Assembly: GCF_000325705.1 (NCBI RefSeq)
Contig: NC_019904.1
Coordinates: forward strand, 814,001 to 878,000
DNA: 64,000 nucleotides
Reading direction: 5' to 3'
Source of the DNA: Echinicola vietnamensis DSM 17526
GTDB taxonomy: Bacteria > Bacteroidota > Bacteroidia > Cytophagales > Cyclobacteriaceae
The notes beneath the pieces were generated by a model. It made no database searches. It worked only from the letters and a program-made list of their open reading frames with translations, and was not told where the DNA came from. The translations under genes and the position numbers were made by a program. Below are positions 6,204 through 14,744 of the stretch, one piece after another (positions within the stretch are counted from its first letter, which is position 1; each line of letters starts with the position of its first letter).

Positions 6204-8126
6204 ATGATGAAAAATTGTTTTCTGAGTGTTCTTTTTATTTTCCTTTTTTTGGTAGGATGTACCAGTCTCCAGCAAAAAGGAGAGAAACAGTTTGCGGCTG
6301 GCGAATACCAAATGGCCATTGGCACTTTTTCCAAGGTACTCGCTGACAATCCCGACGATAGTGATGCAAACTATTACGTCGCCGAGAGTTACCGGCTGTC
6401 CAACCGCATCGAAGCGGCACTTCCATATTATGATAAGTTGCTGGAAGAGGAAGGGTCTTTTGAAAATTACATGAAAAAAGCCAAAAGCCTTCGCGACCAA
6501 GGGGAATATGAAGCGGCAGCGGCAGCTTACGCCCAAGCCAAAGAACATACTTCCAGTGATTCCCTACTGGCTTTGGCCGAGTGGGGCGAAGAAAACATGG
6601 CCCAGATCCAGTCCATCACGGATTATTGGCCTTATCATGAACTTCAGAATTATGAATTGCTCAACACCTCTGGCATTGACTATGCACCGGTGGTGAGTGA
6701 GAATTTCCTGTATTTCACCAGTTCCAGGCGTGCCAGCGGAGTGTATCCGGCCACTGGGCAAGGCTACACCAAGCTCTTTCGGACCCGAGCCAATGGGGTA
6801 AAAGTAGACGTACAAAATGTACAGGCATTGCCAGAGTTCAGGAATGAAGAAAACCTGAACCAAGGGGCCATTGCCATCAGCCCGGACGGCAATACCATCA
6901 TTTATGCCCGTGGAAACAGCCTGAGTAAAAAAGACCTTCCAGAGGTCAACCTATTCATCAGCTATTTCAGGGGAGCCGGCTTTACAGATCCTATCTGGAT
7001 GCCCGTAAATGAAGATCAAACGTATTGGAACTCCACCCCTGCCTTCAGCTTGGATGGGGAGACGCTGTATTTTGCGTCAAACAGACCCGGAGGCTACGGC
7101 GGTATTGACTTGTACAAAGCCACCAAAATGGCCAATGGAGATTTTGGTGATCCTCAAAACTTGGGCTCCGCCATCAACACTCCGGGCAACGAAATGTTCC
7201 CACGTCCGATGGGAGAGCAGTTATATTTCGCATCTGACGGTCATCCGGGTTTTGGCAAACTGGACCTTTTTGTTGCAGAAGCCAAAGATGGCCAAACTAC
7301 CGTTACCAACCTTGGCAAAAACATCAACTCTGTCAGTGATGATTTTGGTATTTTCTTCACCAACTTCCCGAAAGAAGGATTTCTCAGCTCCAATCGAGAG
7401 GGCGGAGTCGGTGATGACGATATTTACTATTTTCAGGACAACACCCCCAAACCAAAAGTGGTCAACGTTTTCCTGAACGTAAAAACCTTGCAGAACACTG
7501 TTGAAGGCGAATCGGTACTTCCCAATGCCAGGGTGGCCCTCTACGACAGCACCAAGCAAACAGTGGGCGGGGACTTCTCCAATGAACAAGGTCGCCTAAG
7601 GTTCCAGCTGGAACCCAATGCTGATTTCACCTTGATCGCCTCCAAAAACGGCTATTTCACCAAAAGCGTGCCCTACAGCACCATCGGTAAAACCCCGGCA
7701 CAAGAAGACCTCATCCAAGATGTTACCAATATCACCTTGGACACGACCATCGTCCTGGATCAACTGGAACTGGAGAAAGCCATCGTCCTCGAAAACATCT
7801 ATTATGACCTGGACAAGGCCGACATCCGTCCGGATGCTGCTGTAGAACTGGATAAACTGGTCAAAATCCTTCAAGACAACCCTGAAATCCGGATTGAGTT
7901 AAGTTCACATACCGATAGCCGGGCAAGTGATGAATACAATAGGGACTTGTCGCAGCGCAGGGCCCAATCTGCTGTAGATTATATCATTTCACAAGGTATC
8001 GCCAAAGACAGGTTGGTGGCCAAAGGTTATGGTGAAGACCAGCCGGTGATCGAAAATGCGCAGACCGAAGAAGAACACCAGCGCAACCGACGTACCGAAT
8101 TTAAAGTCATCGAGATCGAAGAATAA
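6204..8126 (+). CDS. PorE-like lipoprotein: TPR, beta-propeller, CRD-like and OmpA domains
   Basis: 640 residues. The signal peptide ends in a lipobox (FLVGC, lipidated Cys at residue 19). The order is: TPR-type helices (about 25-115), PD40/WD40-like propeller blades (about 150-405; AISPDGNTIIYA, FSLDGETLYFASNRPGG), a carboxypeptidase-regulatory-like beta domain (about 425-510), and an OmpA C-terminal peptidoglycan-binding domain (about 530-638; IYYDLDKADIRPDA, LSSHTDSRASDEYN). This is exactly the domain order of PorE, the lipoprotein proposed to anchor the type IX secretion system to peptidoglycan. No other T9SS gene is nearby, and related TPR-PD40-OmpA proteins of unknown role exist, so a T9SS function is inferred. 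The start could also be the second Met. Confidence 0.8.
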   Translation: MMKNCFLSVLFIFLFLVGCTSLQQKGEKQFAAGEYQMAIGTFSKVLADNPDDSDANYYVAESYRLSNRIEAALPYYDKLLEEEGSFENYMKKAKSLRDQGEYEAAAAAYAQAKEHTSSDSLLALAEWGEENMAQIQSITDYWPYHELQNYELLNTSGIDYAPVVSENFLYFTSSRRASGVYPATGQGYTKLFRTRANGVKVDVQNVQALPEFRNEENLNQGAIAISPDGNTIIYARGNSLSKKDLPEVNLFISYFRGAGFTDPIWMPVNEDQTYWNSTPAFSLDGETLYFASNRPGGYGGIDLYKATKMANGDFGDPQNLGSAINTPGNEMFPRPMGEQLYFASDGHPGFGKLDLFVAEAKDGQTTVTNLGKNINSVSDDFGIFFTNFPKEGFLSSNREGGVGDDDIYYFQDNTPKPKVVNVFLNVKTLQNTVEGESVLPNARVALYDSTKQTVGGDFSNEQGRLRFQLEPNADFTLIASKNGYFTKSVPYSTIGKTPAQEDLIQDVTNITLDTTIVLDQLELEKAIVLENIYYDLDKADIRPDAAVELDKLVKILQDNPEIRIELSSHTDSRASDEYNRDLSQRRAQSAVDYIISQGIAKDRLVAKGYGEDQPVIENAQTEEEHQRNRRTEFKVIEIEE

Positions 8127-8479
8127 TTGGTGTTGTCGGTTCTGAGGTTGAAAAGTTATAATCTAGGGAAGGTTAAAATTTTTGAACATTGAAAGTTTAA
8201 TCGTTCCTCAGCCGTTTATTGTGGTATTGCTTTTAGGGACTTATGGTTTCGATCATAATAGAGGCAAAGGTTCCAGCTCTTGGATGCCGTTTTAACACCC
8301 TACAAGAGCTGGATACCGTCTTCTCCGATCTTTGCGCTTCTCCCTTACGTTTCTCTCTTCATTTCCATACGATTCCGGACTTCGCCACCTTGTTTACCTT
8401 TAAAACCTTCCATCCTTTCAACTATATTTCTTGCCAAAATCCTTAACTTTACGGCAACATTAACCAAGTCATTAATCTG
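8127..8479. other. Intergenic region upstream of purM with a hairpin
   Basis: No gene. It holds a perfect 11-bp inverted repeat, TCCAGCTCTTG (8272-8282) and CAAGAGCTGGA (8303-8313), around a 20-nt loop, without a T run. The sequence beside each arm is also directly repeated (TGGATGCCGTTTT near 8281, TGGATACCGTCTT near 8311). A TAACTTTA box about 35 nt before the purM start is a weak -7 candidate. Confidence 0.5.
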
Positions 8480-9643
8480 ATGGACGAAAGATATATGCAA
8501 CGGGGCGTTTCCGCCTCCAAGGAAGACGTGCACAATGCCATATCCAATTTGGACAAAGGGCTTTATCCGAAGGCTTTTTGTAAAATTGTGGAAGACACCC
8601 TTGGCAATGACCCCAATTACTGTAACGTCATGCATGCTGACGGCGCTGGCACCAAGTCATCCTTGGCATATCTCTATTGGAAAGAAACGGGCGACTTAAG
8701 TGTCTGGAAAGGCATTGCCCAAGATGCCATCATCATGAATACCGACGACCTGCTATGTGTGGGCGCGGTCAATAACATTTTGGTATCCTCCACCATCGGA
8801 AGGAACAAAAACCTGATCCCCGGCGAGGTGATTTCGGCCATCATCAATGGTACCGAAGAAGTTCTCCAAATGCTTCGGGACAACGGCGTCAATGCCGTGC
8901 TCACGGGCGGTGAAACTGCAGATGTGGGGGACTTGGTCAGAACGGTTATCGTGGACAGCACCGTCACTTGCCGTATGCGCAGGGACGAAGTAATTTCCAA
9001 TGACAACATCAAACCGGGCGACGTTATCGTTGGTTTGGCTTCTTATGGGCAAGCCAAATACGAAGACAGCTATAACGGCGGTATGGGCAGCAATGGCCTC
9101 ACTTCCGCCCGACATGATGTGTTTAACAAAGTCCTGAAGACCAAATACCCAGAGAGTTTTGACCCATCGGTACCGGACGATTTGGTGTACACTGGAAAAT
9201 ACAACCTTACCGACCCGGCTCCTGAAACCCCGGTAAATGTGGGTAAACTGGTCCTTTCTCCTACACGAACCTATGCTCCGATCATGGTGGAAGCCCTTAA
9301 GTATCTCCGGCCACAAATCCACGGATTGGTTCATTGCAGCGGGGGAGCCCAGACCAAAGTGCTCCACTTCGTAGACAATGTACACGTGGTAAAGGACAAT
9401 CTTTTCGAGACTCCTCCTTTGTTTAAGATCATTCAAGAGGAAAGTGGTACCGACTGGAAAGAAATGTACAAGGTATTTAACATGGGCCATCGAATGGAGG
9501 TCTACCTGGAAGAAAAGTACGCGGAAGAGATCATTGACATCGCTGAATTTCACGGAGTAGATGCTCAGATCATCGGTCGTGTGGAACCATACGATGGCAA
9601 AAAAGTCACCATCAAAAGTGAACACGGTACATTTGAGTATTGA
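8480..9643 (+). CDS. purM: Phosphoribosylformylglycinamidine cyclo-ligase (AIR synthase)
   Basis: 387 residues, longer than the 345-residue E. coli enzyme, as is common in Bacteroidota. It makes 5-aminoimidazole ribonucleotide from FGAM and ATP in de novo purine synthesis. Family features visible are the N-terminal RGVSASKEDVHNAI segment, HADGAGTKSSLAY, the metal/ATP region IIMNTDDLLCVGA, the GGETADVGD motif, and the C-terminal domain with GLVHCSGGAQTKVLHF and FNMGHRMEVYL. No other pur gene is adjacent. The ceramidase-like gene follows after 11 bp on the same strand. Regulation is not evident apart from a hairpin in the upstream gap. Confidence 0.93.
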   Translation: MDERYMQRGVSASKEDVHNAISNLDKGLYPKAFCKIVEDTLGNDPNYCNVMHADGAGTKSSLAYLYWKETGDLSVWKGIAQDAIIMNTDDLLCVGAVNNILVSSTIGRNKNLIPGEVISAIINGTEEVLQMLRDNGVNAVLTGGETADVGDLVRTVIVDSTVTCRMRRDEVISNDNIKPGDVIVGLASYGQAKYEDSYNGGMGSNGLTSARHDVFNKVLKTKYPESFDPSVPDDLVYTGKYNLTDPAPETPVNVGKLVLSPTRTYAPIMVEALKYLRPQIHGLVHCSGGAQTKVLHFVDNVHVVKDNLFETPPLFKIIQEESGTDWKEMYKVFNMGHRMEVYLEEKYAEEIIDIAEFHGVDAQIIGRVEPYDGKKVTIKSEHGTFEY

Positions 9644-9654
9644 TCCTCGTTGAC

Positions 9655-10980
9655 ATGCGAAAATTCCTTCAAATATTGGCCTGGACGACAGGCCTTTTCC
9701 TATTGCTGGCCATCACGCTGCTTACCACGGTGGACTGGACAGACCCGAAGGAGCAAGATTATTATAAAAAGACGGTGCAGGCTGTTTCGGAACTCCAACC
9801 CACCCCTTCGGCTGGCGATGCATGGCTAGCGGGATGGGCGCAAGTCAATGTCACCCCTGATCAACCCGTGGACCTGGTAGGTTACAAACCCAGGGGCGCC
9901 TATGATTTTGTCCTGGACAGTAGCTTCGTCAAAGCCATCGTAGTCGGCAATGGAGATCAGCGAGTTGCTTTTTTAAACTATGAACTGCTCATCGTCCATC
10001 CGGTCTTGGCCAAAACCGTGGAAAAGACCATCAAGAATGCTGCGCTTCCGGTGGATTTGGTCTATTTTACAGGCACCCACACCCACAGCGGAATGGGCGG
10101 CTATATGCCCGGAATCATGGGGAAAATTGCCTTTGGAGGATATGACGAGAAGGTCGTTAACCTGCTTGCTGAAAAGTCGGCCCAAGCAGTAGAAAAGGCC
10201 CTGAAATCACAGGATACGGTAGCGGTCACATATCAAAAATACAGCGCCCCCCAATTCGTAGGCAACAGGTTTATCCCCAATGGACCTATTGATCCATTTA
10301 TCCGCCAACTGGTCTTCACCAAAGGTGATGGCACAAAAGGCACCCTCTTCACCTACACCGCCCATGCCACCTGCCTCAACAGCAAGTTTATGGGCCTTTC
10401 AGGCGACTACCCCTTTTACCTGACCCAGGATATGCTGAATGATTATGACTTTTCCATGTTTGCCGCCGGAACTGTGGGAAGTCATCAACCTTTGGCACCT
10501 GGAAGGGAGCCCAAAGACATTAAAGCTTATGCGCATCAATTGGACAGTTTAATGGAACAGCCTCCACTTTTGCGGGATACCGTCCAAACCAAGCGTTTAA
10601 CCTTAGGCACCCTTGTGCCCCAACTCCCAGAAGCCACCTACCGGATATCAGACAATATCCGACTGCGGCCTTGGGTGTTCAACAACCTCTTCGGAGACAC
10701 CAATGCGCATTTTGACGTGGTCCAATTGGGCAATACCTTGCTGATTTCCTCCAGTGGAGAATTATCGGGAATGTTTTACAAAAAATGGGAAGCCCTTGCC
10801 AATCAAAAAGGCCTAAACCTGATCATCACGTCTTTTAATGGTGGCTACATGGGGTATATTGTCCCCGATCAATATTACCATCGTTCCTATTTTGAGGCCA
10901 GGGACATGAACTGGTTTGGCCCCTACAGTGGTTCCTACTATGACATGATCATCACCAAGCTTATTCAGGCTGCGGATTAA
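9655..10980 (+). CDS. Neutral/alkaline ceramidase-family protein, membrane-anchored
   Basis: 441 residues from ATG at 9655. An upstream in-frame TTG at 9640 overlaps the purM stop and is less likely. An N-terminal hydrophobic anchor spans residues 5-25. The body matches the N-terminal catalytic domain of neutral ceramidases: AGWAQVNVTPDQPVDLVGY, TGTHTHSGMGGYMPG (zinc-binding His cluster and the SGxGGY signature with a candidate nucleophilic Ser), and TYTAHATCLNS...LSGDYP. Classical neutral ceramidases have an extra C-terminal immunoglobulin-like domain, missing here. Ceramide or another N-acyl lipid is a plausible substrate because this phylum makes sphingolipids, but the specificity is inferred. 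Its 3' end overlaps the convergent gene by 20 bp. Confidence 0.75.
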   Translation: MRKFLQILAWTTGLFLLLAITLLTTVDWTDPKEQDYYKKTVQAVSELQPTPSAGDAWLAGWAQVNVTPDQPVDLVGYKPRGAYDFVLDSSFVKAIVVGNGDQRVAFLNYELLIVHPVLAKTVEKTIKNAALPVDLVYFTGTHTHSGMGGYMPGIMGKIAFGGYDEKVVNLLAEKSAQAVEKALKSQDTVAVTYQKYSAPQFVGNRFIPNGPIDPFIRQLVFTKGDGTKGTLFTYTAHATCLNSKFMGLSGDYPFYLTQDMLNDYDFSMFAAGTVGSHQPLAPGREPKDIKAYAHQLDSLMEQPPLLRDTVQTKRLTLGTLVPQLPEATYRISDNIRLRPWVFNNLFGDTNAHFDVVQLGNTLLISSSGELSGMFYKKWEALANQKGLNLIITSFNGGYMGYIVPDQYYHRSYFEARDMNWFGPYSGSYYDMIITKLIQAAD

Positions 10981-11338
10981 CTTCCAGCACCGCTGCTGGC
11001 TTCTTGAATTTCAATATTGGCATCCGGGCAGGGTAGTCCTCTGGTAATGCTTTCCTCTTCAGCTTATAATCCTGATTTGAAGGAAGCGGATGAATGGGAA
11101 AGTTGTGGTCAACTACATCAGCATGATCATCCATTTCATATTGCTTCGCCGCAAACAATATGTCCCCAAAGCCCAACCCCTTCACAGCGGCCACTTTAAG
11201 ACTGTCCGTATTAAGTGGCTTTACCTCCAAATCAAAGGGCGCTGCAAAAACATTTTCAAAAGTTGATTGGTCTTGGGCGTATAAATTCCCTCCCGCCAAA
11301 AACAAGAGAAACACGATCAGCTTGCACGTTGCTTTCAT
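10961..11338 (-). CDS. Small exported protein of unknown function
   Basis: 125 residues with a signal peptide (MKATCKLIVFLLFLAGGNLYAQ). The mature part is rich in Pro, Lys and Asp and contains a His-rich stretch, DDHADVVDHNFPIHPLP, that could bind metal but matches no motif I know. The convergent neighbour shares its last 20 bases with this gene. A 908-bp gene-free, repeat-bearing stretch lies upstream. The clear signal peptide and long open frame make it likely real. Confidence 0.6.
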   Translation of the reverse strand: MKATCKLIVFLLFLAGGNLYAQDQSTFENVFAAPFDLEVKPLNTDSLKVAAVKGLGFGDILFAAKQYEMDDHADVVDHNFPIHPLPSNQDYKLKRKALPEDYPARMPILKFKKPAAVLEVNPQPE

Positions 11339-11412
11339 TGCATAAGTATTTAGTTCACTGCAATTTACAAAAAACGAACCGACCTACAGAGGTGTAATAT
11401 GTTAAAATTTGT

Positions 11413-11438
11413 AGGATCAAGCCGAAAAGTTGGGGGCA
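11413..11438 (-). repeat. Short dispersed motif, copy C
   Basis: On the minus strand TGCCCCCAACTTTTCGGCTTGATCCT, matching copies at 2540 (plus) and 50442 (minus). Confidence 0.55.
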
Positions 11439-11589
11439 TTTTACTCCATATTGAAAACTGCCATTTCCCCCAGGGCAAACACTTTTAAACTATTAGTAAT
11501 GAGGTGCCAGTTTGAATTAAAGAACTTCAAGGGGCAAAAAGCGATTTCCCTGATGGTTATCAACATTTAGTACTAATCTCGTGTAAAGG

Positions 11590-11691
11590 AGCTATCATCC
11601 GTGCCGCTGGCACTCCTTCGCGAGGTTAAGGAGCGCTTGAGTTCCTGCGGATGAATCCGCAGGTTACAAAATTTATCGTGCCGATGGCACT
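11590..11691 (+). repeat. 102-bp dispersed repeat, copy 1
   Basis: It aligns without gaps to the reverse complement of 34902-35003, with 10 mismatches by my hand count (about 90% identity). It contains a perfect CTGCGGAT/ATCCGCAG palindrome and repeated GTGCC-GNTGGCACT hairpins, as seen in REP-type elements. It is non-coding. Confidence 0.8.
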
Positions 11692-11951
11692 TTGTCCCGA
11701 TTTATCCCTTGGAAACCGCAGTAGCCTATGGTGCCGAATGGCGGAATAGCTTGAAAGAATGATTTGTTGATTTGGATCGTACAAGCCGTCGCAGCTATCT
11801 GCTCATGTATAGTGGTTGGCTTGGTTGAGATTAAAAAACCCTCAATATATTCGTTAGCAACTGAGCATCCTGCCTAATCCGCCCTTGGCGGAGGGCCATA
11901 TAGAAGGTGCAGGTTGTCACCTGCACCAAAAATGATTACACACAAAAGGGT

Positions 11952-12019
11952 AAGTTCCGTAGGAACGGCAGATATAAATGCAAATAGGAACAATTTTTTT
12001 AAAGGCGTTTGCCCTGTGT
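11952..12019 (+). repeat. 68-bp dispersed repeat, copy 1
   Basis: Similar to the reverse complement of 34364-34428: both share AGTTCCGTAGGAACGGCAGATATA-like and GGCGTTTGCCCTGTGT-like stretches. It lies in the same relative order to the 102-bp block in both places, which suggests one larger ancestral unit with variable spacing (about 260 versus 470 bp). Confidence 0.65.
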
Positions 12020-12246
12020 AAGAAGTCCATCGTCTTTACGGTATGATATTCTATTTCTTAAGACCATGTCAACATTCATCCCCCCAAAAAATTGCTTGAT
12101 CCAAATTGTTGCTTCTTTTTGAAATGCTGAATGTAGACGGTTTGCTTGTTGCATCCGGATTGTTTTTTAAGGATCACGCCTCTTATGTCAGCAACTGATG
12201 GCCAGCCGCATTCAGCCGAATGCTCCATGAATTAAGCACAATGGCC

Positions 12247-12879
12247 TTACTGCCTGCTTGACTTCTGTAATACGACAGCCTTGATCCACCCCGCTTTAAA
12301 TACCATTTCCTCCATTTGCTGCCAACCGTGCTTTTGGAAAAATTGATGATAGCGGGGCAAGTTCTTACGTGGGTTTGCGGTAACCAACCTAAAAAACCAA
12401 ATCATCATCCACTGAAGCCAGCGCATGGATGGTCGGTCAAAAAAATCCACCAAAATCCATCGAGCAGAAGGTTTAATCCTATCATTGATAGCCTTAAACA
12501 AGCCGTCAATCTGCCTATCACCCAACACATCCAACAAGTACTGGGTGATAACCCAATCAAACTGCTGGGCGGGCAACAGGTCAAAATCTGTTTGATGCAA
12601 AAAAACCACCCGATCCAATTGCGCAGCGGTAAGTTGACCCTTTGCTTTTGACATCATTTTCTGGGAGGCCTCCACAAAAAACACTTTTCCTTCCGCCCCT
12701 ACCTTTTCGGCCAGCAGGGATAGGTTTTCGCCCGTACCTCCACCTATATACAACACCCGGTCACCTGCCATGACGTATTCCAGAAAAGTGAATTTACTTT
12801 CCCTATGCGTTTTCCCCAACACAACCATGGCCAGTTGGTCATAAAAAAACGCTACTTTATCGTACAGGTTTTTCTTCAT
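12247..12879 (-). CDS. Class I SAM-dependent methyltransferase
   Basis: 210 residues. Motif I (VLYIGGGTGENLSLL, about residues 43-57) binds S-adenosylmethionine. VFFVEASQKMMSKAK supplies the acidic residue after strand 2, and FDWVITQYLLDVLGD is the region around motif IV. The C-terminal part carries several aromatic residues and an amphipathic stretch (RWLQWMMIWFFRL). It resembles the UbiE/type-11 group, but no substrate can be named. It is monocistronic: a repeat-bearing gap lies downstream and a divergent gene begins 221 bp upstream. Confidence 0.8.
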   Translation of the reverse strand: MKKNLYDKVAFFYDQLAMVVLGKTHRESKFTFLEYVMAGDRVLYIGGGTGENLSLLAEKVGAEGKVFFVEASQKMMSKAKGQLTAAQLDRVVFLHQTDFDLLPAQQFDWVITQYLLDVLGDRQIDGLFKAINDRIKPSARWILVDFFDRPSMRWLQWMMIWFFRLVTANPRKNLPRYHQFFQKHGWQQMEEMVFKAGWIKAVVLQKSSRQ

Positions 12880-13100
12880 GCTTAAAGGTAAGGTTCCGAG
12901 CTGGAAAGCTGGAAGGTTTGCATCGTAAAGAAGTGGGACATTGACTTTCTAATGGACGAAATGTAGGATATTTGATTTACTGTCACACAATTAATGGATG
13001 AAAATCCGCATAATTTGTGGACAACTCTTTAATTGTTAGTATTATTGGTACGATAGTGGATGTAAACACCATCCATATTCACTTTTAACCCAGATACCGT

Positions 13101-14459
13101 ATGAAAAATTTACTGCAGTCCTTTTCCAGCATCAAATCACTGATCAAGAACATCGATTTTGCCAAGCTCAACCAGCTTTCCCAAAAAGTAGATTTAAATG
13201 AAATGGTAGGCATCGTCTCCCAGATGAGCGAGTCAGACCTGGCCAAGATGATGAAAATGATGAAGGGTGGTGGCAAAAAAAGGGAACTACCTCCGGTAAA
13301 TGGAGATTTTTATTCCTTGGAAAAAACCCTTCCTCCCCACGAGCAGGAAATTGTGGCAAAAGTCCGTGACTTTATGGAAAAAGAAGTCCGGCCCATTGCA
13401 AACGAATACTGGAACAAGGGACATTTCCCGATGCATATCATTCCTAAAATGGCCGAATTGGGCATTGCGGGATTAACCTATAAGGGGTATGGCTGCCCCG
13501 GCCATTCTGCATTATTGGAAGGCTTCTTGGCCATGGAGATGGCCCGGGTAGACACCTCTATTTCCACCTTCTTTGGGGTTCAGTCCGGCTTGGCCATGGG
13601 ATCCATCTACGTCTGCGGCTCGGAAGAGCAAAAGCAGGAATGGCTGCCCAAGATGCAAAAAATGGACGTCATCGGTGCCTTTGGGCTGACAGAACCAAAG
13701 GTAGGTTCGGGCGTAGCCGGTGGCTTGACCACTACTTGTAAGCGCGAAGGAGACGAATGGGTCATCAATGGCCAGAAAAAGTGGATTGGCAACGCCACCT
13801 TTTCCGATATCACCGTCATCTGGGCCAGGGACTTGGATGACCAGCAAGTCAAGGGATTTATTGTCCGCAAAGACAACCCGGGATTCCATCCTGAAAAGAT
13901 CGAAAATAAAATGGCATTGCGCACCGTCCAAAATGCCCTGATCACCATGAAGGACTGCCGCGTACCGGAAAGCGACCGCCTGCAAAATGCCAATTCCTTT
14001 AAAGACACCTCCGAAATCCTCCGGCTCACCAGGGCAGGAGTCGCCTGGCAAGCGGTGGGCTGTGGTCGTGGGGCCTATGAAGCGGCGCTCCGCTACACCA
14101 ATGAACGAAAGCAGTTCGGAAGGCCCATTGCCGGATTTCAGCTGGTGCAGGACTTGCTGGTAACGATGCTGGGCGACCTCACCGCCATGCAGACCATGGT
14201 CTATAGACTTTCCAAAATGCAGGATGCTGGTGAACTCAAAGATGAACACGCCTCCCTTGCTAAGGTGTTTTGTACCTTGCGGATGCGGACGATTGTGGAT
14301 CATTCCCGAGAGCTCTTCGGCGGAAATGGTATCCTACTCGAATATGACATCGCCCGCTTTGTGGCCGATGCCGAGGCCATCTATTCTTATGAAGGAACCA
14401 AAGAAATCAATTCCCTCATCGTGGGGAGAGCCATTACCGGTCATAGCGCGTTTGTGTAG
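13101..14459 (+). CDS. Acyl-CoA dehydrogenase family protein, glutaryl-CoA dehydrogenase-like
   Basis: 452 residues. A roughly 55-residue N-terminal extension with helical, lysine-rich sequence (MMKMMKGGGKKRE) precedes the usual acyl-CoA dehydrogenase fold. FAD/substrate signatures are FGLTEPKVGSGVAGG and WVINGQKKWIGNATF. The C-terminal domain has the ERKQFGRPIAGFQLVQ helix and LFGGNGILLEYDIARFVADAEAIYSYEGT, where the Glu of YEGT is the expected catalytic base. MALRTVQNALI and the overall pattern are closest to the glutaryl-CoA/short-chain group. It oxidises an acyl-CoA and passes electrons to ETF. Chain length and presence of decarboxylation are not determined. A hairpin terminator follows at 14544. 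Confidence 0.87.
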   Translation: MKNLLQSFSSIKSLIKNIDFAKLNQLSQKVDLNEMVGIVSQMSESDLAKMMKMMKGGGKKRELPPVNGDFYSLEKTLPPHEQEIVAKVRDFMEKEVRPIANEYWNKGHFPMHIIPKMAELGIAGLTYKGYGCPGHSALLEGFLAMEMARVDTSISTFFGVQSGLAMGSIYVCGSEEQKQEWLPKMQKMDVIGAFGLTEPKVGSGVAGGLTTTCKREGDEWVINGQKKWIGNATFSDITVIWARDLDDQQVKGFIVRKDNPGFHPEKIENKMALRTVQNALITMKDCRVPESDRLQNANSFKDTSEILRLTRAGVAWQAVGCGRGAYEAALRYTNERKQFGRPIAGFQLVQDLLVTMLGDLTAMQTMVYRLSKMQDAGELKDEHASLAKVFCTLRMRTIVDHSRELFGGNGILLEYDIARFVADAEAIYSYEGTKEINSLIVGRAITGHSAFV

Positions 14460-14543
14460 TAATTTTTGGCCCGCGCAAAAGGTTAGGGATTAGTATATTT
14501 CGAATACGGTGTAACTTGATTTACACCACCGATAGATTCTGAT

Positions 14544-14592
14544 AAACACAGATATGATAATCGATCCATTTCATATCTGTGTTTTTCTTTTA
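14544..14592 (+). terminator. Terminator after the acyl-CoA dehydrogenase gene
   Basis: AAACACAGATATGA and TCATATCTGTGTTT form a 14-bp stem around a 13-nt loop, followed by a T-rich run. It lies about 85 bp after the stop. Confidence 0.75.
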
Positions 14593-14744
14593 CGCCTTTG
14601 TTTTTCAAAAATGGGTTCTAGGACTTGTCCAGTAACCGTAATAAGCTTCAGAAGCACCTGTTGATTTCAAAAAAGAAAAGGCAATTACGTTCTGCCATCT
14701 CCTACCCACTTCTAACAAACTGCTCTGGGCCTAGCCTTTAACCC

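Larger units (their letters stand above)
11339..12246. other. Gene-free region with decayed repeats
   Basis: No coding sequence recognised. It contains a copy of the short dispersed motif (11413-11438, minus), two blocks shared in inverted order with the 34.3-35.0 kb gap, and several small palindromes: CTGCGGAT-GA-ATCCGCAG near 11645-11662, GGTGCAGGT-TGTC-ACCTGCACC near 11911-11932, and GTTCC-GTA-GGAAC near 11954-11966. This mixture looks like an old repeat landing zone rather than lost genes. Confidence 0.65.

Noticed and set aside
9640..9654. Upstream TTG start for the ceramidase-like gene
   Set aside because: It would overlap the purM stop; the ATG at 9655 directly begins the membrane anchor.
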